Of a DNA stretch of 6,803 nt, positions 1 to 5,980 are shown in pieces (the stretch's first letter is position 1; each line of letters opens with the position of its first letter). Where the stretch lies: the NCBI GenBank assembly GCA_025456385.1, contig JALOKS010000177.1:1-6803 (forward strand), read 5' to 3'. The notes under the pieces are model-generated. The model searched no databases and was not told the DNA's origin. It saw only the letters and a list, made by a program, of their open reading frames with translations. This DNA is from Thermoanaerobaculales bacterium. GTDB lineage: Bacteria > Acidobacteriota > Thermoanaerobaculia > Thermoanaerobaculales > Sulfomarinibacteraceae. The translations under genes and the position numbers were made by a program.

Positions 1-1
1 G

Positions 2-370
2 ATGGAGGTCAAGAAGGAGCTCGCGGGGCTGCTGGTCGGCGAGCTCCACTCGCCGGACGCCGCGACCGCCGCGCGTGCGGAGTTCGAGCGGGTCTTCGGA
101 GGCGGCCAGCTGCCGGAGGAGATCGAGGAGGACAATCGCGAGGTGCCCGTCGGTGAGCGACCCCTCATCGTGCGGGAGCTGGTGGAGATCGGATTCGCGG
201 CCTCTAATTCGGAAGCGCGGCGGCTCATACAACAAGGCGGCGTCAAGGTCGACGGCCAGACGGTGACGGACATCAACGCTGATTTCGGAGGTGCCGTCAT
301 CTCCGGCAAGCCCGTACTGGTGCAGGTCGGCAAGCGCCGTTTCAAGAGGCTGCGGTTCCAAGGCAAGTGA
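2..370 (+). CDS. tyrS: Tyrosyl-tRNA synthetase, C-terminal part (5' cut by window edge)
   Basis: This is the C-terminal 122 residues of a class I tyrosyl-tRNA synthetase, which charges tRNA-Tyr with tyrosine in the cytoplasm. The opening Met (residue 1 here) is internal: it begins the MEVKKELAGLLV segment typical of the helical region after the catalytic domain. A linker rich in acidic residues (around 38-46, PEEIEED) follows, then an S4 RNA-binding domain (about 52-115) with RPLIVRELVEIGFAASNSEA, RRLIQQGGVKVDG and the closing VLVQVGKRRFKRL strand. The catalytic HIGH and KMSKS motifs lie upstream of the window. Order and spacing resemble the TyrZ-type (type 2) bacterial enzymes; this is by recollection of the family, not alignment. 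It converges on the fur gene. The frame ends in TGA and no T-tract terminator on this strand was seen. Confidence 0.93.
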   Translation: MEVKKELAGLLVGELHSPDAATAARAEFERVFGGGQLPEEIEEDNREVPVGERPLIVRELVEIGFAASNSEARRLIQQGGVKVDGQTVTDINADFGGAVISGKPVLVQVGKRRFKRLRFQGK

Positions 371-391
371 AGAGCCTCTGCTGTGGTCAAC

Positions 392-417
392 AAAAAACCC
401 GCTCGGGGGAGCGGGTT
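392..417 (-). terminator. Intrinsic terminator of the fur gene
   Basis: A perfect 9-bp inverted repeat (396-404 AACCCGCTC with 409-417 GAGCGGGTT) encloses a 4-nt loop. Read on the minus strand the hairpin is followed by six T residues (complement of A392-A397), the classic intrinsic terminator form, 23 nt after the fur stop codon. On the plus strand only two Ts follow the stem, so it should act mainly for fur, though it may also slow tyrS transcripts arriving from the other side. Confidence 0.85.
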
Positions 418-440
418 GCTGTCGGATGGGGGAGCCGGGC

Positions 441-917
441 TCAGAAGAACGAGGTGTTCTGCTCGACCTTCTGCCCCTCCTCGCTCAGGCCCTGGACCTG
501 GATCGAGATGAAGGTCGGGCGGAACTTGTGGTCCTGGCAGATCCGGCGCAGACGCTCGTCGAGCTCGGCGTCCCAGAACTCGATGATCTTGCCGGTGGCG
601 GTGCAGACCATGTGGTGGTGGCCGCCGCCGGGCTCCATCTTCTCGTAGTAGTAGTGCTCGCGCCCGAGGCGGCTCTTGCGCACCAGGCCGCACTGCACCA
701 GCAGGTCGAGCGTGCGGTAGACGGTGGCGCGCGAGACCTTGCGCTGCTTGCCCTTCATCCGCGCCAGCAGGTCGTCGGCGTCGAGGTGCTCGTCGGTGGC
801 GAAGATCTCGTCCAGCAGGGCCAGGCGCTCCTGCGTCACCTTGAGGTTGTTCTCCCGCAGGTGTTGGATGAAAAGCTTCTGGGCCCGTTGTGCGAGTTTG
901 CTGCTCATGTCATTCAT
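441..917 (-). CDS. fur: Fur-family metalloregulator
   Basis: This is a 158-residue Fur-superfamily repressor, a cytoplasmic metal-sensing DNA-binding protein. The winged helix spans about residues 8-90, with the recognition segment VSRATVYRTLDLLVQCGLV (61-79). The dimerisation domain starts near the His cluster GGGHHHMVC (97-105) and continues with KIIEFWDAELDE. Metal ligand candidates are H44, H100-H102, C105 and E113. The usual CxxC knuckle reads CTAT (105-108), so the second Cys is Thr, and the C-terminal CxxC is absent (tail GLSEEGQKVEQ); some known Fur proteins, such as that of Pseudomonas, also lack structural Cys residues. It may sense iron, but zinc or peroxide sensing cannot be excluded. 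Two starts are possible, ATG at 917 (used) or ATG at 908; neither has a strong ribosome site. It has its own promoter and terminator. Confidence 0.9.
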   Translation of the reverse strand: MNDMSSKLAQRAQKLFIQHLRENNLKVTQERLALLDEIFATDEHLDADDLLARMKGKQRKVSRATVYRTLDLLVQCGLVRKSRLGREHYYYEKMEPGGGHHHMVCTATGKIIEFWDAELDERLRRICQDHKFRPTFISIQVQGLSEEGQKVEQNTSFF

Positions 918-944
918 CCAGTCTCATTCTCAGCGTCTCAATCC

Positions 945-973
945 ACGGTAGCGTCGATGCGACCTCGTGTCAA
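945..973 (-). promoter_or_regulatory. Predicted sigma70-type promoter of fur
   Basis: Read on the minus strand, a perfect -35 TTGACA (973-968) is followed after exactly 17 nt by TACCGT (950-945), a weak -10. Transcription would start near 938, leaving a leader of about 20 nt before the ATG at 917. The same TACCGT hexamer occurs at the predicted -10 of the divergent oxidase promoter. This is a sequence match only; no start site is known. Confidence 0.55.
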
Positions 974-1068
974 GAGGAACCGCGGGAGAACGCCCGTCGC
1001 CGCCGGGGCCGGCGGGGGCGCCGAACCATGGCACATTTGAACAAGCTTAGAGCCTGATTCCTCGGGGT

Positions 1069-1097
1069 TTGCTCTCACCGGCGGCGGCTGATACCGT
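1069..1097 (+). promoter_or_regulatory. Predicted promoter of the oxidase operon
   Basis: TTGCTC (1069-1074) lies 17 nt before TACCGT (1092-1097). The -10 is preceded by TGA, an extended -10 arrangement. A start near 1104 would give a leader of about 23 nt containing the strong Shine-Dalgarno GGAGG (1115-1119). The match is moderate. No clear FNR, ArcA or Fur operator was seen in the 918-1126 gap. Confidence 0.38.
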
Positions 1098-1126
1098 GCC
1101 GCGCGACAGCGCAGGGAGGTCGCGTC

Positions 1127-2656
1127 ATGGACTACCCGATCTGGGATGTGGCGCTCGGTGGCGGCATGCTGATGGCACTCGTCGCCATACCCCACGTCAT
1201 CGTCGCCCACTTCGCGATCGGCGGCGGCCTCCTGATCGCCGTCACCGAGACCCTCGCGGTGCGGCGCTCGGACTTCGAGCTGCGCGAGCTCGCCCGCCGC
1301 TCGTCGCTGGTGCTGATCCTGGTGTCGACGGTCTTCGGCGCCATCTCCGGAGTCGGCATCTGGGTCGTGGCCGGCCTCATCTCGCCGGCCGCCATCTCGG
1401 CCCTCATCCACACCTACGTCTGGGGCTGGGCGATGGAGTGGGTGTTCTTCATCCTCGAGATCGTCGCCGCCCTGGTCTACTACGCCACCTGGGGCCGGAT
1501 CTCGAAGCAGGCGCACCTGCTGGTCGGCTGGCTCTACGTCGTCGGCGCCTACCTGTCGCTGGTGGTCATCAACGGCATCATCACCTTCATGCTGACCCCT
1601 GGCGAGTGGCTCGCGAGCCGGGCCTTCTGGGACGGATTCTTCAACCCGACGTACTGGCCCTCGCTCGTCCTGCGGACCGGCATCGCCCTCCTGATGGCCA
1701 CGGCCTTCATGATCTTCGTCGCGCTGCGGGCGGGCGTTGAGCGCCGCGAGGCCCTCCTCCGCTACCTCGGGTGGTGGCTCGTGGCCGGCTGCGTGGTGGC
1801 CTACGCAGGCTACCGCTGGTGGGAGGCGGTGCTCCCCGGCACCGTGCGCAACCTCTTCAGGGGGGCCGAGCCGGCGCTCGCGCAGCTCGCGGCGACCCGC
1901 AGCTTCGCACTGTGGTCGCTGACCGCCGCCCTCCTCCTCGGCCTTGTCGTGCTGGTGCTCGCGCCGCGCCTCGCGCGCCCCGCGACCGCCGCCGTCCTGG
2001 CGCTGGCGGCCTTCGCCTTCTTCGGCGGCTACGAGCGCCTCCGCGAGGGCGTGCGCAAGCCCTTCCTGATCCACAGCCACCTCTTCTCGAACGGCCTCCT
2101 GCTCAGCGCCATCCCGGAGCTCAACGAAAGCGGCGTCGCCGCGCACTCGGGCTGGGTGGCGCGCGGCGGCGAGGACGGGGCGTCGCTCGGGCGCGCGCTC
2201 TTCCGCGCCCAGTGCGCGAGCTGCCACACCCTCGACGGTTACCAGAGCATCCGGCGGGCGCTGCCGAGCCGGGCCGACCTCGCCGCCTTGGCGGCGGCCG
2301 AGGGGCCGGAAGCGGCGGAGCGCGCGTTCCGGGCCGAGTGCGCGGCGTGCCACGCCGAGGTCGGCGCCCAGGAGATGCAGGGCATGCTGCCGAGCGCCGA
2401 GGAGATGGGGCAGGATCCCGAGATGATGGCCGAGCTCAACCGCGGCATGATCGCCGCCACGCTCCTCGAGCTCAGGGACATGGGCGAGGCCTTCACGGCC
2501 GCGCCGCACGGGGCGATGGTCGACACCGCGCCCCTGTTCGCGCCCTACATGCCGCCCTTCGTGGGTACCGACCGGGAGCTCGAGGCGCTGGCCGACCACC
2601 TTGCCTCGCTCGACCGCGGGGCCGAGCCGACGCCCGCCCGGCAGGGGGGACTGTGA
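1127..2656 (+). CDS. Cytochrome bd-superfamily oxidase subunit I with C-terminal diheme cytochrome c
   Basis: This 509-residue membrane protein is a CydA homologue predicted to reduce O2 using electrons from c-type haem. Eight helices are seen (about 14-40, 59-85, 98-120, 130-155, 180-200, 212-230, 259-280, 284-303), with Arg-rich loops inside and both termini outside. H28 in AHFAIGGGLL matches the active-site haem ligand H19 of E. coli CydA, E111 matches E107, and E307 in REGVRKPF matches E445 before GRQPW. H186, the b558 ligand, is replaced by R183. The Q-loop and GRQPW are missing. Residues 330-500 form a periplasmic cytochrome c domain with CASCH (363-367) and CAACH (405-409); YMPPFVG (474-480) offers an axial Met. 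The start is set by GGAGG (1115-1119), 7 nt before the ATG. The function is inferred from the superfamily: the nearest description is the non-quinol, cytochrome-c-bearing (OR-C) branch. Confidence 0.85.
   Translation: MDYPIWDVALGGGMLMALVAIPHVIVAHFAIGGGLLIAVTETLAVRRSDFELRELARRSSLVLILVSTVFGAISGVGIWVVAGLISPAAISALIHTYVWGWAMEWVFFILEIVAALVYYATWGRISKQAHLLVGWLYVVGAYLSLVVINGIITFMLTPGEWLASRAFWDGFFNPTYWPSLVLRTGIALLMATAFMIFVALRAGVERREALLRYLGWWLVAGCVVAYAGYRWWEAVLPGTVRNLFRGAEPALAQLAATRSFALWSLTAALLLGLVVLVLAPRLARPATAAVLALAAFAFFGGYERLREGVRKPFLIHSHLFSNGLLLSAIPELNESGVAAHSGWVARGGEDGASLGRALFRAQCASCHTLDGYQSIRRALPSRADLAALAAAEGPEAAERAFRAECAACHAEVGAQEMQGMLPSAEEMGQDPEMMAELNRGMIAATLLELRDMGEAFTAAPHGAMVDTAPLFAPYMPPFVGTDRELEALADHLASLDRGAEPTPARQGGL
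2201..2452 (+). repeat. 42-residue tandem duplication carrying the two haem c motifs
   Basis: Residues 359-400 and 401-442 of the oxidase subunit are two adjacent units of equal length. Unit 1 opens FRAQCASCH and has LPS at its position 21; unit 2 opens FRAECAACH and has LPS at the same position. Twelve of the first 27 residues are identical with no gaps, and DNA similarity is visible at the 126-nt offset (2201 versus 2327). Similarity fades in the second half of each unit. CxxCH surroundings can look alike by chance, but the exact offset of LPS argues for duplication. Confidence 0.65.
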
Positions 2657-3774
2657 TGATCCCGAACCTCATCCCGAGCCTCGACGCCGCAGGCCTCCCC
2701 GGCCCGCCGGCACTCTTTCACGTGCTGCTGGTCTCCACCTTCTTCCTGCACCTCCTGTTCATGAACCTGACCCTGGGCGGAACCCTGCTGGCGGCGGTCG
2801 CACATCGTCTCGGCGGCGGCCGCGGCGGCGACCACCGCGCCGTTCTCGCCGCCCGCCTGACGGCGATCAACACCTACGGCATCTCGCTCACGATCACCAC
2901 CGGCGTCGCCCCCCTCCTCTTCATCCAGCTCCTCTACCAGCAGTACTTCTACCCGGCGACCATCCTCCTCGGCTGGGCCTGGCTCGGCCTGCTGGCGCTG
3001 CTGACGCTGGGCTACTACGCCGCCTATCTCTACAAGTTCCGGGGCCTGCCGGCGCGCGGCTCCGGCGGCGGTGTCTGGATCGCGGCCTCCGCGCTGATGT
3101 TCCTCCTCGTGGCCGCCATCCACGTCGCGGTCCACCTGGTGTCGGTGCAGCCGGAGCGCTGGGCGGGCCTCGCCGACGGCGCCTGGAGCGTTCTCGCCGA
3201 TCCGAGCTACCTGCCGCGGCTGCTCCACTTCGTGCTCGCGGGCCTCGGCTTCGCGGCCCTGGTCGCGACCTGGTGGGCCGTGCGCCGTGCCCGCGCGGGG
3301 GTCGAGGTCGAGCTCAACACCGCGATCGCCGCCTGGGCCTGGCGGTGGGTGCTGTGGACCACCCTGCTGCAGGTGGTGGACGGCTTCGTCCTCCTCGTCC
3401 TGCTGCCGCAGCCGGTGATGCGCGGCCTGATGCTGGGCGGGGCGACCACCCTGGTGCCGCTGGCGCTCGCCATTCTTCTCGGTCTCGGCCTGCTGATGAT
3501 GGCCGCGCGCACCGCCGAACCGGCCGGCCAGCCGGGCCTGGTCGGCGGCACCCTGGCTGCGATGCTGCTCGCGATCGCGGTCATGAGCGTGACCCGCCAC
3601 CAGCTGCGGGCGCTCTACCTCGCGCCCTTCACCGCCGACGCGGCGCCGACCGTCGTTCCGCAGTGGGGCAACTTCCTGCTCTTCGCCGTCCTGCTGGCGG
3701 CTGGGCTCGCGACCGTCGCCTGCATGCTGCGGAGGGTCCTCGGCTCGCCCGCCAGCGGGGCTGAGGCGGCCTAG
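2656..3774 (+). CDS. Partner membrane subunit, CydA-like paralogue
   Basis: This is a 372-residue integral membrane protein with about nine helices (21-49, 71-94, 100-126, 140-164, 188-208, 229-251, 260-283, 296-313, 338-357). Its ATG overlaps the last base of the preceding stop (TGATG), and AGGGGGGA (2643-2650) lies 5 nt before it, so the two are co-translated and probably form one complex. The N-terminal part resembles subunit I: FLHLLFMNLTLGG aligns with AHFAIGGGLL, and QPERW after helix 4 aligns with TPGEW. It lacks the Glu pair of helix 3 (GWAWLGLLALL). TRHQLRALYL (313-322) sits where subunit I has the RExxRKPF segment. H22, H32 and H315 are candidate haem ligands. It is not recognisable as ordinary CydB. 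It probably completes the core heterodimer, in a structural or electron-transfer role. Its function is inferred. Confidence 0.72.
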   Translation: MIPNLIPSLDAAGLPGPPALFHVLLVSTFFLHLLFMNLTLGGTLLAAVAHRLGGGRGGDHRAVLAARLTAINTYGISLTITTGVAPLLFIQLLYQQYFYPATILLGWAWLGLLALLTLGYYAAYLYKFRGLPARGSGGGVWIAASALMFLLVAAIHVAVHLVSVQPERWAGLADGAWSVLADPSYLPRLLHFVLAGLGFAALVATWWAVRRARAGVEVELNTAIAAWAWRWVLWTTLLQVVDGFVLLVLLPQPVMRGLMLGGATTLVPLALAILLGLGLLMMAARTAEPAGQPGLVGGTLAAMLLAIAVMSVTRHQLRALYLAPFTADAAPTVVPQWGNFLLFAVLLAAGLATVACMLRRVLGSPASGAEAA

Positions 3775-3809
3775 CGCCGGGCCGCTGCGCCGGCCCAGAC
3801 GGCTGCATC

Positions 3810-3838
3810 TTGACACTTGTATACAGGTTGTATACGAT
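3810..3838 (+). promoter_or_regulatory. gntR promoter ending at the start codon
   Basis: A perfect -35 TTGACA (3810-3815) is followed after 17 nt by TACGAT (3833-3838), which keeps the TA..AT positions of the -10 consensus. Seven bases then lead to the A of the ATG at 3846, so transcription should begin at or next to the start codon. No Shine-Dalgarno precedes the ATG (CTCCG). The short stretch is much more AT-rich than its surroundings. Confidence 0.65.
3817..3836 (+). promoter_or_regulatory. Two GTATAC operators, probable GntR autoregulatory site
   Basis: TTGTATACA (3817-3825) and TTGTATACG (3828-3836) are direct repeats, each around the palindrome GTATAC, with centres 11 bp apart (one helical turn). 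They fill the promoter spacer and overlap the -10. Many FadR/FCD-type GntR regulators bind sites of the form TnGTnnACnA, so the adjacent regulator is the likely ligand and would repress its own operon. No further copy was seen in front of the oxidase genes. Confidence 0.65.
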
Positions 3839-3845
3839 TTCTCCG

Positions 3846-4538
3846 ATGGCGGAGCGGGGACGTCTCGAGGCGGTCGAGCGGCGGACGGCGGCCGAGGGCG
3901 TCTACCTCGCCCTGAAGCGCGACATCATCACCCTCCGCCACCCTCCGGGCGCTTCCTTGACCGAGCACAGTCTCGCCGCGCGCCACGGCACCAGCCGGGT
4001 GCCCGTGCGCGAGGCCTGCCGCCGCCTCCAGCAGGAGGGCCTCCTGGTCGGCAGGCCCTACAAGGGCTACTCGGTGCCCCCGATCTCGCTCAAGGAGATC
4101 GGCGACTGCTTCGACCTCCGCGAGCTCCTCGAGTGCCACGCCCTCGAGCTCACCTCGCGGCGGGCCTCCGCCGCCGAGCTCGCGGGGCTGAAGGCGCTCG
4201 CCGCCGTCGCCTACACCTTCCACGACTGGGACTCCTACGCGGACTTCCTCGAGCGCAACTTCGACTTCCACGTCCGGCTCGCGGCCCTCGCCCGCAACGA
4301 GCGCCTGCTCGGCGTGCTGCGCGACCTCCTCGGCACGATGCAGCGCTTCTTCTTCCTCGGCCTCGACCTCGGCGACTTCGGCGCCGAGATGCGCGGCGAG
4401 CACGAAGAGCTCATCGCCCACCTGCAGCACGGGCGGACCGCTGCGGCGATCGACTGCCTGCGCGGCCAGATCCGCTCCTCGCGCGACCGCATCCTGCGCG
4501 CGCTGATCGACCAACGGTTCGACCTGCCTCTCGAGTGA
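3846..4538 (+). CDS. GntR-family regulator, FadR/FCD type
   Basis: This is a 230-residue cytoplasmic transcription factor. The winged helix (about 14-83) includes VYLALKRDIITLRHPPGASL, then TSRVPVREACRRLQQEGLL as recognition helix and GYSVPP as wing tip. An all-helical FCD ligand-binding domain follows (about 88-220), with N138 and H142 in the NFDFH motif and H186 in EHEEL as metal-ligand candidates; the usual last His is Gln (Q208, RGQIRSS). FCD regulators usually sense carboxylic acids, but the ligand here is unknown. The ATG at 3846 was chosen over in-frame TTG codons at 3810 and 3828, which lie inside the promoter and operator. It is transcribed with the PLP enzyme, whose ribosome site overlaps this stop codon. 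It begins 71 bp after the oxidase genes but has its own promoter. Confidence 0.9.
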   Translation: MAERGRLEAVERRTAAEGVYLALKRDIITLRHPPGASLTEHSLAARHGTSRVPVREACRRLQQEGLLVGRPYKGYSVPPISLKEIGDCFDLRELLECHALELTSRRASAAELAGLKALAAVAYTFHDWDSYADFLERNFDFHVRLAALARNERLLGVLRDLLGTMQRFFFLGLDLGDFGAEMRGEHEELIAHLQHGRTAAAIDCLRGQIRSSRDRILRALIDQRFDLPLE

Positions 4539-4541
4539 GGT
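4537..4541 (+). promoter_or_regulatory. Shine-Dalgarno of the PLP enzyme, overlapping the gntR stop
   Basis: GAGGT begins on the second base of the gntR stop codon (TGAGGT) and lies 5 nt before the ATG at 4547. The arrangement fits translational coupling within one operon. Confidence 0.7.
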
Positions 4542-4546
4542 GCGCC

Positions 4547-5737
4547 ATGCCCGAGTTCGTCTACCTCGACAACGCCGCGACCACCTTCCCCAAGCCTCCC
4601 GAGGTCATCCGCTTCGCCTGCGACTTCTACCTCGCCAAGGGCGTCAACCCCGGCCGCACCGGCTTCGACCTCGCGCTCGAAGCCGAGGAGACCCTCGCCG
4701 CCGCCCGCCAGGCCCTCGCCACCTTCTTCGGCGGCCGCAACCGCGAGCGCCTGGTCTTCTCCTACAACGTCACCGATGCCCTCAACCTGCTGATCGGCAG
4801 CGTGCTCGAGCCCGGCGACCACGCGATCACCACCTGTCTCGAGCACAACTCGGTGCTGCGTCCCCTGCACCGCCTCGCCGGGCATGGGGTCGAGGTCGAC
4901 CACCTGCCCTTCGACGGCTCAGGCTTCGTCGACCCCGGCGACATCGCCCGCCGCCTGCGGCCGACCACGCGGCTGGTGGTGGTCAACCACGGCTCCAACG
5001 TCATCGGCACCATCCAGCCGGTGGCGGAGATCGGGCGCATCTGCCGCGAGCGCGGGGTCCTGTTCGCGGTCGACGCCGCCCAGACCGCCGGTCTGGTGCC
5101 GATCGACATCGAGCGCATGATGATCGACGTCCTCTGCTTCACCGGGCACAAGTCCCTGTTCGGCCCTCCGGGGACCGGCGGCATGCTCATCGCCGACCAC
5201 GTCGAGATCACGCCCTGCCGGGCCGGCGGCACCGGGGTCATGAGCGCGCTCAAGGGCCAGCCCGAGGCCTATCCCTGGCGGATGGAGTTCGGCACCGTCA
5301 ACCTGATGGGGGCGGCAGGCCTGCTCGCGGCGCAGCGGTGGATCGCGGAGCGCGGCGGCGTGACCGCGATCTACGAGCACGAGATGCGCCACGCCCGCCG
5401 CCTGCGGGACGCGCTCGCCGCCATCGACGGCGTCCGCCTCTACTGCGCCGACATGGAGCGCGACCACCTGCCCGTCTTCGTCTTCAACATCGACGGCCTG
5501 CCCGCCGACAAGACCGGCAGCCTGCTCGACGTGGAGCACGAGGTGATCACGCGGACCGGACTGCACTGCGCACCCCGCGTCCACGAAGGCATCGGCACCT
5601 TCGCGGTCGATGGTGCCGTCCGCTTCTCCCCCGGGGTGTTCACCACCGACGACGAGGTCGAGCGGGCAATCGCAGCCGTCGCCGACATCGCGGCCTACGC
5701 GCGGAGCTCGCGCAGCGTGGCGGCCGGCCGGGCCTGA
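4547..5737 (+). CDS. Cysteine desulfurase-family PLP enzyme (class V aminotransferase fold)
   Basis: This 396-residue cytoplasmic PLP enzyme is complete. It opens with VYLDNAATTFPKPPEV, typical of the NifS/Csd-like subgroup (TIGR01977 type). H100 (LEHNSV) should stack on the cofactor ring, D176 (VDAAQT) should bind the pyridine nitrogen, and K202 (FTGHKSLFGPPGTGG) should form the Schiff base. C341 in RTGLHCAP is positioned as the sulfur-accepting catalytic Cys. The tail (AVRFSPGVFTTDDEVERAI) closes the small domain. It most likely removes sulfur (or selenium) from cysteine-type substrates to give a persulfide. No iscU, sufU or thiI-like partner is in the window, so its sulfur acceptor is unknown. 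Coupling to a GntR/FCD regulator suggests substrate-induced expression, hence perhaps a catabolic or detoxifying role rather than housekeeping Fe-S assembly. Confidence 0.88.
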   Translation: MPEFVYLDNAATTFPKPPEVIRFACDFYLAKGVNPGRTGFDLALEAEETLAAARQALATFFGGRNRERLVFSYNVTDALNLLIGSVLEPGDHAITTCLEHNSVLRPLHRLAGHGVEVDHLPFDGSGFVDPGDIARRLRPTTRLVVVNHGSNVIGTIQPVAEIGRICRERGVLFAVDAAQTAGLVPIDIERMMIDVLCFTGHKSLFGPPGTGGMLIADHVEITPCRAGGTGVMSALKGQPEAYPWRMEFGTVNLMGAAGLLAAQRWIAERGGVTAIYEHEMRHARRLRDALAAIDGVRLYCADMERDHLPVFVFNIDGLPADKTGSLLDVEHEVITRTGLHCAPRVHEGIGTFAVDGAVRFSPGVFTTDDEVERAIAAVADIAAYARSSRSVAAGRA

Positions 5738-5743
5738 GCCCGT

Positions 5744-5920
5744 TCAGCCGCCGCCCCGCGCCCGCCACTGCTCCGGGGTCAGCGTGGTCATGCTGAGGGC
5801 GTGGATCGGGCCCCGCATCAGCTCGCCGAGGGCCGCGAAGACGAGGCGCTGCGCGGCGAGCCGCGACAGCCCGGCGCGTCGCGTGCTCCATGCGGGCCTC
5901 CCGGCCTCATCCGCGTGCCG
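5744..5920 (-). pseudogene. BolA-like C-terminal remnant without a start codon
   Basis: Minus-strand translation ends with AGLSRLAAQRLVFAALGELM, then RGPIHALSMTTLTPEQW, three Gly and TGA (5746-5744). This matches the second half of BolA/YrbA-type proteins, which bind monothiol glutaredoxins and Fe-S clusters: the F.G.sR...hR.vY.aL block and the HALs...tp.ew ending are clear. The N-terminal half is not there. Upstream in frame come RHADEAGRPAWSTRR, perhaps a worn HAGHxGARP segment with the following GGxHFxVxxVS strand deleted, and then a Pro/Ala-rich stretch back to the tatA stop at 5983-5981. No ATG, GTG or TTG occurs in frame before the internal Met at 5818. The other two frames give no BolA N-terminus, so a single frameshift does not repair it. 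A truncated pseudogene or an assembly deletion is likeliest. Confidence 0.58.
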
Positions 5921-5980
5921 AAGCGGCGCCCTTGCCGGCGCGCTCTCCGGAGCCGATGCGGGACCCGGCGGTGGCGCTCC

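Noticed and set aside
908..938. Possible Fur box upstream of fur (repeated TGAGA/GAGAAT elements)
   Set aside because: The repeats resemble GATAAT only loosely, lack dyad symmetry, and fall downstream of the predicted start of transcription.
1001..1014. GC-only inverted repeat in the divergent intergenic region
   Set aside because: The possible loop is tiny, no T-tract follows, and such repeats are expected by chance in this composition.
938..2599. Very long open frame on the minus strand opposite oxidase subunit I
   Set aside because: Its composition is Arg/Gly/Glu/His-rich without any recognisable domain, and it lies opposite a clearly real membrane protein. It is an antisense shadow of high GC content. 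The similar frame at 2545-3816 is rejected for the same reason.
3810..3845. Longer GntR protein from the TTG at 3810
   Set aside because: That TTG is part of the TTGACA promoter element, has no ribosome site, and would translate through the operators.
5729..5742. Small hairpin at the end of the PLP-enzyme gene (CGGGC/GCCCG)
   Set aside because: The 5-bp stem overlaps the stop codon and is followed by only two Ts, so it is not a credible terminator.
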